Shown piece after piece: positions 17,853 through 26,483 of a stretch of 64,000 nucleotides of DNA (the stretch's first letter is position 1; every line of letters starts with the position of its first letter). Under the pieces are notes generated by a model that ran no database searches, had not been told where the DNA came from, and was given only the letters and a program-made list of their open reading frames with translations. This DNA is from Fen-1258 sp964449775 (GTDB lineage: Bacteria > Bacteroidota > Ignavibacteria > Ignavibacteriales > Melioribacteraceae): NCBI GenBank assembly GCA_964449775.1, contig CAYVBQ010000005.1, positions 1 through 64,000 on the forward strand, in the 5' to 3' direction. The position numbers were made by a program, and so were the translations under genes.

Positions 17853-19115
17853 ATGATTAAAGCCGTAACCGGAACCCGCGACATTCTTCCGACTGATATT
17901 CCTAAATGGAATTACTTACAATCCATTGTTCAATCGGTTTTTTCTAATTTCAACTACAAAGAAATCCGTACTCCAATTTTTGAAGAGACAACTTTATTTG
18001 CACGCGGAATAGGTGAAGCGACCGATATCGTTGGTAAAGAGATGTACACATTTCTCGATCGAAGCGGTGAGAGCATTACGCTAAGACCTGAAATGACTGC
18101 CGGAGTTGTTCGCGCATTAATTGAACATTCGCTGGATAAAAAACAAAACCTGAATAAACTGTTTTACATTGGACCAATGTTCCGTCAAGAGCGTCCGCAA
18201 GCCGGAAGATTCCGCCAGTTTCATCAATTCGGTGCAGAAGCTCTCGGTAGTAATGACCCTCTGCTCGATGCTGAAATAATTATCATGGCTTATGATATTT
18301 TTGCTCAACTTGGTTTGAAAAAATTGTTGGTGAAGATTAATTCACTCGGGGTTCCATCATCTAGAGAAAGTTATAAAAATGTTTTGAGGCAGTACATAGA
18401 ACCGCATTTCGAAAAACTTACAGCAGAAAGCAAAAAAAGATTTGAAACAAACATTCTGCGCCTCTTCGATAGCAAAGAAGATAATGATCGAAAGATAATG
18501 GAGAACGCACCACTGTTAATCGAATATCTTGATGAAGAAAGTCTTCAACACTTCGAGAAAGTAAAACAAGCACTCCTTGCTTCACATATTCCATTCGAGA
18601 TAGATGCACGTCTGGTTAGAGGATTAGATTACTACACTCACACAACATTTGAGGTTGTTAGCGGAAGCGTTGGCTCTCAAAGCGCATTGTGCGGCGGTGG
18701 AAGATATAACTTGCTGGTCAAAGAACTCGGCGGCGGAGATATACCCGGTGTTGGTTACGCTGCGGGAATAGAAAGAATTTTACTTGCGTGCGAAAATGAA
18801 AAATCATTTTCTATTGATGAGGAGAAAATTGATCTTTTCCTCGTTACAATTGAAAAAGGATTGGAAAGTTTTGCATATCAAACCGCGGTAAATTTTAGAA
18901 GAAAAGGTTTAACTGTTGATTTGGATTACCTGAATCGAAGTGTTAAAGCACAAATGCGCGAAGCGAATAGGACGAATGCAAAGTATGTTTTATTTATCGG
19001 CGGTGATGAATTTACCCGCGGCGAAGTTGTTCTAAAAAATATGAGTAACGGTGAACAGAAAGTTTTTAATAAAGGTGATAATGAGAAGATCTTTTTGACT
19101 ATCAAGGAGAATTGA
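17853..19115 (+). CDS. hisS: Histidyl-tRNA synthetase
   Basis: A class II aminoacyl-tRNA synthetase charging tRNA-His; 420 residues is normal. GTRDILP opens the protein, RPEMTAGVVRA and RQERPQAGRFRQFHQFG are motif 2, and LVRGLDYYT and ALCGGGRYN are the histidine-specific motifs. GVGYAAGIERI is motif 3. The C-terminal anticodon-binding domain starts at about residue 325. The ATG lies 2 bp after the PTS IIA stop, so the two are cotranslated. The next gene starts immediately at its stop. Confidence 0.97.
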   Translation: MIKAVTGTRDILPTDIPKWNYLQSIVQSVFSNFNYKEIRTPIFEETTLFARGIGEATDIVGKEMYTFLDRSGESITLRPEMTAGVVRALIEHSLDKKQNLNKLFYIGPMFRQERPQAGRFRQFHQFGAEALGSNDPLLDAEIIIMAYDIFAQLGLKKLLVKINSLGVPSSRESYKNVLRQYIEPHFEKLTAESKKRFETNILRLFDSKEDNDRKIMENAPLLIEYLDEESLQHFEKVKQALLASHIPFEIDARLVRGLDYYTHTTFEVVSGSVGSQSALCGGGRYNLLVKELGGGDIPGVGYAAGIERILLACENEKSFSIDEEKIDLFLVTIEKGLESFAYQTAVNFRRKGLTVDLDYLNRSVKAQMREANRTNAKYVLFIGGDEFTRGEVVLKNMSNGEQKVFNKGDNEKIFLTIKEN

Positions 19116-19631
19116 TTGTCTCTAAAAAAACCTACAAGCATTCCTAAAATTCCTAAGACGAGAAAGAAGAAAGCAGATACTGCGCTCTCGGCAATGCCAA
19201 CAAAAAAACCGGATAAAATTGAGTATCTCTGTAAAGCATATTATAAGTATGATGATGTCGCCAGAAAACAATACTCCGTCTTTGCCATCGAGACGCTGGT
19301 GGAGTTCACAAGTTTTGCATATGAAGTTTCTGTTGATATAATCCAGGAGAAGAATGTTATCAATTTTATCTTGATGGGTTTAAAAGCTAAAATGAATGTT
19401 GTACCTCTCGTTCAACCGGCAAGAACCGAATTACTATTTCAAGATCTCGTTGGTGATTACATAATTAATGTTGTAAAACAGGATGGTGCAATTAACACTG
19501 GCGAATATCACTTCAATTTTTATAAAAAAGAAATTTTATTAACGAAGCAATACAAACCAAAAAAGAAAAACAACCGTCTCTTCTGCCAATTTAAAGTTGC
19601 CGAAGAAGAATTTACATTTTCAGAGAAGTAA
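19116..19631 (+). CDS. Conserved-looking protein of unknown function
   Basis: A 171-residue protein with a basic N-terminus (SIPKIPKTRKKKAD) and a mixed alpha/beta body, with no signal or membrane segment. It starts at TTG 19116, directly after the hisS stop, with AAGGAGA as ribosome-binding site inside the end of hisS. The tight spacing supports cotranslation. I do not recognise it; a nucleic-acid-related role is suggested only by the basic tail and the neighbours hisS and rlmB. Confidence 0.6.
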   Translation: MSLKKPTSIPKIPKTRKKKADTALSAMPTKKPDKIEYLCKAYYKYDDVARKQYSVFAIETLVEFTSFAYEVSVDIIQEKNVINFILMGLKAKMNVVPLVQPARTELLFQDLVGDYIINVVKQDGAINTGEYHFNFYKKEILLTKQYKPKKKNNRLFCQFKVAEEEFTFSEK

Positions 19632-19640
19632 TTAACTGTC

Positions 19641-19678
19641 ATTCCGGACAAACGAGCGGAGCGAGTGCGATCCGGAAT
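19641..19678. repeat. REP-like hairpin between genes
   Basis: ATTCCGGA (19641-19648) and TCCGGAAT (19671-19678) form an 8-bp stem. The loop itself holds the near-palindrome CGAGCGGAGCGAG. It lies right after the stop of the gene at 19631 and just before rlmB, so it may act as a 3' RNA stabiliser or weak terminator. Confidence 0.6.
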
Positions 19679-19693
19679 CTATATTGATTCAAT

Positions 19694-20446
19694 ATGCAAA
19701 AAATCTATGGTAGAAAACCGGTACTTGAAGCGCTCAAATCCGATGCGGAGATTGAAGTAGTCTATGTTGCCTTTGGTCAACATGGAGATATTATCAATCA
19801 AATAATGTCTGCCGCAAAGAAGCGAGGTGTTAAGACCACTCAACTCGCAACACAGAAGTATGATGCGCTTACCGAAGGACAAAATGCGCAAGGTGTGGTT
19901 GCTCTCAAGAGCACACAAAAATATTTTGAACTCGGTGAGCTGATAAAGAAATCAAAAGAGTCTGCATTACCGTTGCTGCTTCTTCTCGATTCAATACAAG
20001 ACACGCATAATCTTGGTGCAATTTTGCGCTCTGCTGAATGTGCGGGGGTTGATGGAGTTATTATTACCACAAATCAAAGCGCACCGATTAATGAAATTGT
20101 AGAAAAAATTTCTGCCGGTGCCGTTTCTCATTTAAGAATATGCAAAGTGAATAATCTTGTTCGCACAATTGAAGACTTGAAAAAAAATGGATTTTGGATT
20201 GTAGGAACTCATATCAGCGGAGAGAAAAATTACAACCAGCTTGATTACAAAATGCCCGTCGCGCTTGTTATGGGGAATGAAGAAAAAGGTATCCGCAAAC
20301 TTGTCTCAGAAAATTGCGACTTCCTCGTTAAGATTCCGATGAAAGGAAAAATTGACTCGCTCAATGTTTCCGTTTCCACAGGTGTTTTGTTGTTTGAAAT
20401 ACTACGGCAACGAAATATTAGCTTACTTGAAGAAATAACAGACTAA
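19694..20446 (+). CDS. rlmB: 23S rRNA (guanosine-2'-O-) methyltransferase, TrmH/SpoU family
   Basis: A 250-residue SPOUT methyltransferase. The N-terminus KIYGRKPVLEAL is the RNA-substrate-binding domain signature. The catalytic domain has motif 1 DTHNLGAILRSAECAG, motif 2 VMGNEEKGI and motif 3 IPMKGKIDSLNVSVSTGV. It most likely methylates G2251 of 23S rRNA; other TrmH members act on different positions, so the site is inferred. A 35-bp piece of its 3' half recurs at 21814-21848. Confidence 0.9.
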   Translation: MQKIYGRKPVLEALKSDAEIEVVYVAFGQHGDIINQIMSAAKKRGVKTTQLATQKYDALTEGQNAQGVVALKSTQKYFELGELIKKSKESALPLLLLLDSIQDTHNLGAILRSAECAGVDGVIITTNQSAPINEIVEKISAGAVSHLRICKVNNLVRTIEDLKKNGFWIVGTHISGEKNYNQLDYKMPVALVMGNEEKGIRKLVSENCDFLVKIPMKGKIDSLNVSVSTGVLLFEILRQRNISLLEEITD

Positions 20447-20464
20447 AACGTGGGAGATGTTAAA

Positions 20465-21792
20465 ATGTTACGTCATTTAATCAGTTTCATTATACTATTA
20501 GTCGTAATTCCTTCAATTATCTTTTCACAAAAACAATCACCCCAGCATTTTGAAACCGACGCGCAAGAATTAATTAGACTCACTTTCAATTCTCAATTTG
20601 ATGAAGCTTATAAAATAGCTGACGATCATTTAGCCAAAGAACCGCAAGCCCTTACCTGGAAATATTTTAGCGCAATGATTCTTTTTCGGCAGGCGCTATA
20701 TCAAATTTATTTGGCAGGTACGTATGGTAGAGATGAATATAAGACTCAAGCTAAAGTGTTGTTTGACAGGTCAAATGACGAACTAATTGAATCAGCAAGG
20801 ATTGGAGAGAAGCTAATTGAAAAAAATCCTCGAGACACGCTCGCTCTATTTTTTACGGGGGCTGTTTATGGGTACATGGGTATGTATCTTACAATAGATG
20901 GAGATATGTTCAAGGCTGCATCAATTGGTAGGAAAGGAATGGACTATCATGAAAAATTGATTAAGATGTATCCAAATTGGAATGATGTCTATTATAGTGA
21001 AGGAGTATTCAATTATTATGCAAGCAATGTTCCCTGGTGGTTAAAGCCAATTCTTTGGATTTTAGGAAAGAGTGGAACAGAATCANNNNNNNNNNNNNNN
21101 NNNNNNNNNNNNNNNNNNNNNNNNNNNNNNNNNNNNNNNNNNNNNNNNNNNNNNNNNNNNNNNNNNNNNNNNNNNNNNNNNNNNNTCCCTGGTGGTTAAA
21201 GCCAATTCTTTGGATTTTAGGAAAGAGTGGAACAGAATCAAAAGCGGAAGAGAACTTAAAAAAAGTTGCCGATAATGGTAATTATGCAAAATATGCTGCC
21301 ATGGAGTATCTGATGCAACTTTATTTGCGACAAGAAAAGTTTGACCAGGCTATTAAACTTTGTGATAGACTTGGGAAGGAATTTCCAAATAGTCGTTTCA
21401 GATACAAGAGAATGATTTCATGGTCTTATTCTGGCGACGATAATAGAAAAAGGAGATCGGAATTTCTGCGAAATGAAATAGAACATGCAAAAAAAGAAGA
21501 GCTTTCCGAAATTAATAAAGTAGAAGTTGCATGGTCTTATTTAGATCTTGCTAATATTTATAGTGCAATGGGCGACCATTCAAAGAGCATTGCGGTATTT
21601 AATGAATTGATTGATAGTAAGTTGGTTCCCGGTACTGAATCATGGTCACGTCTTCGGTTGGCAGATGAGTATTCAAAACTCGGAAAGAGAAAAGAAGCCA
21701 TTGATAATGCTAATTGGGTAGTGAATAACAGCACTGTAGAGATTCACAAAAAAATGGCTAAAGAAAAATTGGCCGAATTAAATACAAAATAA
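20465..21792 (+). CDS. TPR-like secreted protein, split by an artificial gap
   Basis: A signal peptide (MLRHLISFIILLVVIPSIIFS) precedes helical repeats of the tetratricopeptide type (for example LYLRQEKFDQAIKLCDRLGKEFPNS and LANIYSAMGDHSKSIAVFNELI). The gene is interrupted by 100 Ns. The 55 bp at 21031-21085 and 21186-21240 are identical. Removing one copy plus the Ns (155 bp) joins the two halves in one frame and gives a protein of about 390 residues. The start ATG 20465 has GGGAG nine bases upstream. It probably works in the periplasm as a protein-protein interaction scaffold; the partner is unknown. Confidence 0.8.
21086..21185. other. Assembly gap (100 N) with identical 55-bp flanks
   Basis: Exactly 100 Ns. 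The 55 bp before the gap (21031-21085) and after it (21186-21240) are the same sequence. This is what results when a scaffolder puts a default gap between two contigs whose ends overlap. The joined reading frame supports a true gap size of minus 55 bp. Confidence 0.9.
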
Positions 21793-21813
21793 GATCAATA
21801 CCCACACTCGTTG

Positions 21814-21848
21814 CAGAAAATTGCGATATCCTCGTTAAGATTCCAATG
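21814..21848 (+). repeat. Duplicated fragment of rlmB
   Basis: This 35-bp stretch matches rlmB positions 20307-20341 with three substitutions by eye. It lies just after the TPR gene, in front of the REP cluster. It is too short to code for anything and looks like the remnant of a second rlmB copy or of a duplication event. Confidence 0.7.
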
Positions 21849-21947
21849 GTAGAGACTTGCGGGGCGAGTCTCTACACTAAATGTAAAGACGTTGCATGCA
21901 ACGTCTCACCCTCACCAATGTAAAGACGAGGCATGCCTCGTCTCTAC
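21849..21947. repeat. Three REP palindromes next to the RAYT gene
   Basis: Three hairpins share the frame TGTAAAGAC...GTCTCTAC or a variant. 21849-21875 is imperfect. 21888-21905 is a perfect 18-bp palindrome, and 21925-21942 is another perfect 18-bp palindrome inside TGTAAAGAC/GTCTCTACC. They lie directly downstream of the RAYT gene, its expected substrates. A fourth copy is inside that gene at 22208-22236. Confidence 0.85.
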
Positions 21948-21957
21948 CAAACATATA

Positions 21958-22524
21958 TTAAAAATCAAAAATATTTTCCGGTTTATTTTTTTCAAATTCC
22001 CACTTCAATGGATTCTGCTCAATATATTTTCTGATGTTGTACAACTCTTTTTCGTTACGGATGATTCTATCATAAAATCTTGACTGCCAAGAAAAATTGG
22101 GATAATTATTTTTATTTGCCCAACGTTTTACGGAACCTTTGAACTGATTTATGATTACCGATAATGAATTTCTTATAGGTTGACCAAATTGAGCGAATGA
22201 ATCGTTTTGTAAAGACTCGCCGCGGCGAGTCTCTACGTTACTTAAAGACTTTGTTGGATTTAATATTATTATCCCATGAAAATGATTTGGCATAACGATG
22301 AAATAATCCAGATCTACATTTGTACGTAACAATTTTGTTTTCAACCATTCCGTTTCTACAACCATTCCTAAATCATTCAATATCATTTTTTCATTTTCAA
22401 CTTTACCCAAATGATGGATATGATTTTTTGTGTTAACTGTAACATAATACCACCATGGAGTTGAATAATCCCACTCTTTAAGTCTGGCAGGTTCAATTCT
22501 AAAAATGTTTTTGTACTTTGTCAT
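21958..22524 (-). CDS. REP-associated tyrosine transposase (RAYT)
   Basis: An IS200/IS605-related Y1 HUH nuclease of about 188 residues. The HUH motif is in MPNHFHGIIIL. The catalytic tyrosine lies in WQSRFYDRIIRNEKELYNIRKYI, and PLKWEFEKNKPEN ends the protein. Such enzymes cut and rejoin single-stranded DNA at REP hairpins. Its middle loop includes VETRRGESLQ, which is encoded by a REP palindrome (22208-22236) inserted in frame. I use ATG 22524; the frame is open to 22560. Confidence 0.92.
   Translation of the reverse strand: MTKYKNIFRIEPARLKEWDYSTPWWYYVTVNTKNHIHHLGKVENEKMILNDLGMVVETEWLKTKLLRTNVDLDYFIVMPNHFHGIIILNPTKSLSNVETRRGESLQNDSFAQFGQPIRNSLSVIINQFKGSVKRWANKNNYPNFSWQSRFYDRIIRNEKELYNIRKYIEQNPLKWEFEKNKPENIFDF
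22208..22236. repeat. REP palindrome inside the RAYT gene
   Basis: TGTAAAGAC and GTCTCTAC bracket a perfect 18-bp palindrome (22214-22231), the same family as the three REPs at 21849-21947. It is read in frame as part of the variable loop between the HUH motif and the tyrosine helix. Confidence 0.85.
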
Positions 22525-22619
22525 AATTATTAAACTACATTTAGTAAAACTCAAAATCAAAGAACATTCTCCATAATTTGGAACGATTTTGGACTAAAAA
22601 TGGTTTTCCAATTATAATC

Positions 22620-22648
22620 TTGACTTTATTTTCCAGATAGAATAGGTT
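22620..22648 (+). promoter_or_regulatory. Possible promoter of the suf operon
   Basis: TTGACT (22620-22625), a 17-bp spacer, then TAGGTT (22643-22648), 31 bp before the sufB ATG. The -35 is good and the -10 is weak. Rrf2/IscR-type control is plausible because such a regulator is encoded downstream, but I see no clear operator. Confidence 0.35.
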
Positions 22649-22678
22649 TGAACCCGTAAATAAACTGAAAGATGTAAA

Positions 22679-24187
22679 ATGAATGATTTGAAAGAAATAT
22701 CGCACCAATCTGATGATGAAGAGATAAAACCAGTTGAACAACTTAGCGACGATATGAAAGTATTAGATGATCTCACCAGTTCCGATTATAAATGGGGATT
22801 TGTTACCGATATCGAATCCGAGACTGCTGCAAAAGGTTTGAATGAAGATGTTGTTCGGATGATCTCGAAAAAGAAGAATGAACCGGAATGGATGACTGAA
22901 TGGCGTTTGAAAGCATTCAGATATTGGTTGAAGATGGAAGAACCGAAGTGGCCAAATGTGCATTATCCAAAAATTGACTTTCAAAATATTAGTTACTACT
23001 CAGCGCCTGTTCAAAAACCGAAATTAAATTCGCTTAATGAAGTTGATCCTGAATTGTTAAAGACATTTGAAAAACTTGGTATTCCGCTCGAAGAGCAAAA
23101 ACTTTTATCCGGTGTTGCCGTTGATGCAGTTTTCGATTCTGTCTCGGTAGCTACAACATTCAAAGCATCGCTAAATGAAAAAGGAATAATCTTCTGCTCT
23201 GTCTCCGAAGCGGTTAAAGAACATCCTGAACTTGTAAAAAAATATCTCGGCTCGGTTGTTCCATACACCGATAATTTCTACGCTGCATTGAATGCCGCTG
23301 TTTTTAGCGACGGCTCGTTTGTTTATATACCCAAGGGTGTACGATGCCCGATGGAACTATCAACATATTTTAGGATTAACTCTCAAGAGACCGGACAGTT
23401 TGAGCGAACTTTAATTATTGCTGAAGAAGGTGCGTATGTAAGTTATCTTGAAGGATGTACTGCACCTATAAGGGATACTAATCAATTACATGCGGCTGTT
23501 GTTGAACTTGTTGTGTTAGATAATGCCGAGATAAAATATTCAACGGTTCAGAATTGGTATCCAGGCGATAAAGAGGGCAAAGGCGGTATTTATAATTTTG
23601 TTACAAAGCGCGGCGCTTGCAGAGGAAAACATTCAAAAATTTCATGGACACAGGTTGAAACAGGTTCTGCCATAACCTGGAAATATCCAAGCTGTATTCT
23701 ACAAGGTGATTATTCAATCGGGGAGTTTTATTCTGTTGCTGTAACCAATAACATGCAGCAGGCAGATACCGGTACAAAGATGATCCATTTGGGCAAACAC
23801 ACAAAGAGTACGGTTGTATCGAAGGGTATATCTGCGGGAAAGAGCAACAATTCGTACCGCGGGTTAATAAAAATTGGTAAGAACGCTGAGGGTGCGCGCA
23901 ACTATACTCAATGTGATTCGATGTTAATGGGTGATAGGTGCGGCGCGCATACATTCCCATATATCGAAGTTGAAAATGATTCTGCAAAGGTTGAACACGA
24001 AGCAACCACATCAAAGATCGGTGAAGATCAAATTTTTTATCTGAACCAGCGCGGCATCGCAACCGAAGATGCGGTGAACATGATAGTGAATGGTTTTTGT
24101 AAAGAGGTATTTAAAGAACTGCCGATGGAGTTTGCAGTGGAAGCGCAGAAACTTCTTGCGATTTCATTGGAAGGAAGCGTTGGATAG
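22679..24187 (+). CDS. sufB: Fe-S cluster assembly scaffold SufB
   Basis: The 502-residue scaffold subunit of the SufBCD complex, on which Fe-S clusters are built in the cytoplasm. Recognised by DAVFDSVSVATTFKASLNEKGIIF, VPYTDNFYAALNAAVFSDGSFVYIPKGV, EGCTAPIRDTNQLHAAVVELV, WTQVETGSAITWKYPS, and YSVAVTNNMQQADTGTKMIHLG near the C-terminal beta-helix. It is the first gene of sufB-C-D-S. The long acidic N-terminus is typical of the family. Confidence 0.97.
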   Translation: MNDLKEISHQSDDEEIKPVEQLSDDMKVLDDLTSSDYKWGFVTDIESETAAKGLNEDVVRMISKKKNEPEWMTEWRLKAFRYWLKMEEPKWPNVHYPKIDFQNISYYSAPVQKPKLNSLNEVDPELLKTFEKLGIPLEEQKLLSGVAVDAVFDSVSVATTFKASLNEKGIIFCSVSEAVKEHPELVKKYLGSVVPYTDNFYAALNAAVFSDGSFVYIPKGVRCPMELSTYFRINSQETGQFERTLIIAEEGAYVSYLEGCTAPIRDTNQLHAAVVELVVLDNAEIKYSTVQNWYPGDKEGKGGIYNFVTKRGACRGKHSKISWTQVETGSAITWKYPSCILQGDYSIGEFYSVAVTNNMQQADTGTKMIHLGKHTKSTVVSKGISAGKSNNSYRGLIKIGKNAEGARNYTQCDSMLMGDRCGAHTFPYIEVENDSAKVEHEATTSKIGEDQIFYLNQRGIATEDAVNMIVNGFCKEVFKELPMEFAVEAQKLLAISLEGSVG

Positions 24188-24190
24188 ATT

Positions 24191-24244
24191 TTGTAGCGCA
24201 GATATTCTATCTGCGCACTAACAGATTGAAAATCTGTTCTACAA
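24191..24244. repeat. Three-way-junction REP element between sufB and sufC
   Basis: An outer stem TTGTAG/CTACAA encloses two perfect hairpins: GCGCAGATA-TTC-TATCTGCGC (9-bp stem) and ACAGATT-GAA-AATCTGT (7-bp stem). It lies within the suf operon, 3 bp after sufB. It may shape relative expression of sufB and sufC by RNA folding. It looks like a double-hairpin REP/BIME-type repeat. Confidence 0.7.
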
Positions 24245-24270
24245 TTTTGAATTAATACAAAAGGGAAAAA

Positions 24271-25035
24271 ATGTTATCAATCAAAAATCTACAAGCAAAT
24301 GTAGAAGGTAAAGAAATTCTAAAGGGAATTAATCTTGAAATAAAAACCGGAGAAGTTCATGCTATCATGGGACCAAATGGTTCCGGGAAAAGCACACTTG
24401 CAAATGTACTGACCGGAAATAAAAGTTATGAAGTTACGGGCGGAGAAGTTTTATTCGAGGGAAAAAATCTTTTGGAGATGGATCCGGAAACGCGAGCCCG
24501 TGAAGGAATGTTTTTGGCTTTTCAATATCCAGTTGAAATTCCCGGTATAAGCAACGCAACATTCTTAAAAACCTCACTTAACGAAGTAAGAAAATACAAA
24601 GGCGAAGCGGAGCTTACACCTAAAGAATTCCTCGGAAAGATAAAAGAGAAAGCAAAAGTTCTTGGTCTGGATGAAACACTTATAAGCCGTTATGTAAATG
24701 TTGGTTTTTCCGGCGGAGAGAAGAAGCGCAACGAAATTTTTCAGATGCTGATGCTTGAACCGAAATTTGTTCTTCTTGATGAAACGGATTCCGGTCTGGA
24801 TATTGACGCTTTGAAAATCGTCTCGAGCGGTGTGAATATTTACCGCAATCCCAACAACGCTTTCCTTGTAATAACTCACTATCAAAGATTGCTTGATTAC
24901 ATTGTTCCGGATTTTGTTCACGTACTTTCTAAAGGAAGAATTATCAAATCCGGCGGAAAAGAGTTAGCTCTCGAACTTGAAGAGAAAGGTTACGATTGGA
25001 TAAAAACTGAAGAACTTGAAACAGAAAAAGCATGA
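24271..25035 (+). CDS. sufC: Fe-S cluster assembly ATPase SufC
   Basis: A 254-residue ABC-type ATPase that drives the SufBCD scaffold. Walker A is GPNGSGKST, the signature FSGGEKKRNEI, Walker B FVLLDETDSGLD, and the switch histidine is in VITHYQRLLDYI. AREGMFLAFQYPVEIPG is the SufC Q-loop. It is soluble, without membrane domains. Its last codons overlap the first possible sufD start (ATGA). Confidence 0.97.
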   Translation: MLSIKNLQANVEGKEILKGINLEIKTGEVHAIMGPNGSGKSTLANVLTGNKSYEVTGGEVLFEGKNLLEMDPETRAREGMFLAFQYPVEIPGISNATFLKTSLNEVRKYKGEAELTPKEFLGKIKEKAKVLGLDETLISRYVNVGFSGGEKKRNEIFQMLMLEPKFVLLDETDSGLDIDALKIVSSGVNIYRNPNNAFLVITHYQRLLDYIVPDFVHVLSKGRIIKSGGKELALELEEKGYDWIKTEELETEKA

Positions 25036-26390
25036 TCGGAGAAAAGATGAGTAATACAGAATCACAGAACAATATAGAATGGTACGTTTCTAATTTTAAG
25101 TTATTCGAAGAAAAGCTGAATGGGCAATCAAAATCATTTTTACATGAGATTCGCAAAGATGCGTTGAAACAATTGGCGGAGTTTGATTTCCCAACTAACA
25201 AAAATGAGGAATGGAAATACACAAATATTTCTCCGATACTAAAACACAATTTTATTCCGGCTATAAATACAATATTGCCCAAGTTCTCGAATAGCGAGAT
25301 TAAAAAATTTCTTTTCAAAGATTTTGATTACCATCTTCTTGTTTTTGTGAATGGAATTTATTCGGAAGAATTGAGTGAAGTGGGAGAACTGCCGAAAGGT
25401 GTTGTTTTAGGAAGTCTAAATAAAATAGCTAAAGAAAATCCAAAGCTTATTGATGGATACATCAACAAACTCTCCAAAATTGATAACGCTTTCAACGCTC
25501 TGAATACAGCTTATGCGTCAGATGGTCTTGTTGTAATTGTACCGGACGGAAAGATCGTCGAGAAACCGATTCAAGTATTGTATCTGAATTCGAGCGGTAA
25601 GGAATTGGTTCTTGCAATGCCAAGAAATTTGATTATCGCAGGAAAGAATTCGGAAGTGAGTGTGTTTACAAACTATCGCGGTTACGGTGAAAAAGTTTAT
25701 TTCAGCAATATCATCACTGAAGTATTTGTTGATGAATACGCAATTGTTGATCTCTGCAAAATTCAGAATGAAAACCTTGAATCATACCACATCGAGAAAG
25801 TTCAGGCACATCAAAAGAAGAACAGTGTCTTTAATCATTACAACGTAAACTTCGGCGGAGCGATTGTTCGTAACGATATAAACTCTGTACTGGATGCTGA
25901 ACACATTGAAACGCACTACTACGGTTTGTATATGGCAAATGAAAAACAGCATATGGATAATCATACATTTATAGATCATGCCAAACCAAACTGCATGAGC
26001 AACGAAGTTTATAAAGGAATTTTGGACGATTATTCTCGTGGAGTGTTTAACGGAAAAATAATTGTTCGTCAAGACGCACAGAAGACAAATGCTTATCAGC
26101 AGAACAAAACAATCTTACTATCAAAGACAGCAACGATTGATACAAAACCACAGCTTGAAATTTTTGCCGACGATGTTAAGTGCTCTCATGGTGCAACTGT
26201 CGGGCATCTTGATGAAACTTCCGAGTTTTATATTCGTTCACGCGGTGTGCCGCAAGAGTTGGCAAAGTCAATGTTGATCCGCGCATTTGCCAATGACGTG
26301 GTTGAAACGATAAAGATAGAGCCGCTGAAAGAACAAATAAATCATATGATATTTGAACATTTGCATCGTGTTGAAATAGAAAATAAATAG
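25032..26390 (+). CDS. sufD: Fe-S cluster assembly protein SufD
   Basis: A 452-residue SufB paralogue that completes the SufBC2D scaffold. Signs are NEEWKYTNISPILKH at the N-terminus, EKPIQVLYLNS, and the C-terminal RVEQNNKTILLS-like QQNKTILLSKTATIDTKPQLEIFADDVKCSHGATVG block, with the conserved Cys-Ser-His. The start is either ATG 25032, overlapping the sufC stop, or ATG 25047, which has GGAG in front; I keep the longer. Length is normal. Confidence 0.95.
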   Translation: MIGEKMSNTESQNNIEWYVSNFKLFEEKLNGQSKSFLHEIRKDALKQLAEFDFPTNKNEEWKYTNISPILKHNFIPAINTILPKFSNSEIKKFLFKDFDYHLLVFVNGIYSEELSEVGELPKGVVLGSLNKIAKENPKLIDGYINKLSKIDNAFNALNTAYASDGLVVIVPDGKIVEKPIQVLYLNSSGKELVLAMPRNLIIAGKNSEVSVFTNYRGYGEKVYFSNIITEVFVDEYAIVDLCKIQNENLESYHIEKVQAHQKKNSVFNHYNVNFGGAIVRNDINSVLDAEHIETHYYGLYMANEKQHMDNHTFIDHAKPNCMSNEVYKGILDDYSRGVFNGKIIVRQDAQKTNAYQQNKTILLSKTATIDTKPQLEIFADDVKCSHGATVGHLDETSEFYIRSRGVPQELAKSMLIRAFANDVVETIKIEPLKEQINHMIFEHLHRVEIENK

Positions 26391-26483
26391 CACACAGATT
26401 GAACAGATAAGACAGATTAAAACGGATAAATCTGTTTAGATCAGTTTGATCAGTTAAATCTGTGTCCCATTAGAGGGTGAACA

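Noticed and set aside
21037..21792. Second half of the TPR protein as a separate gene
   Set aside because: Its start lies in the duplicated 55 bp; collapsing the false gap joins it to the first half in one frame.
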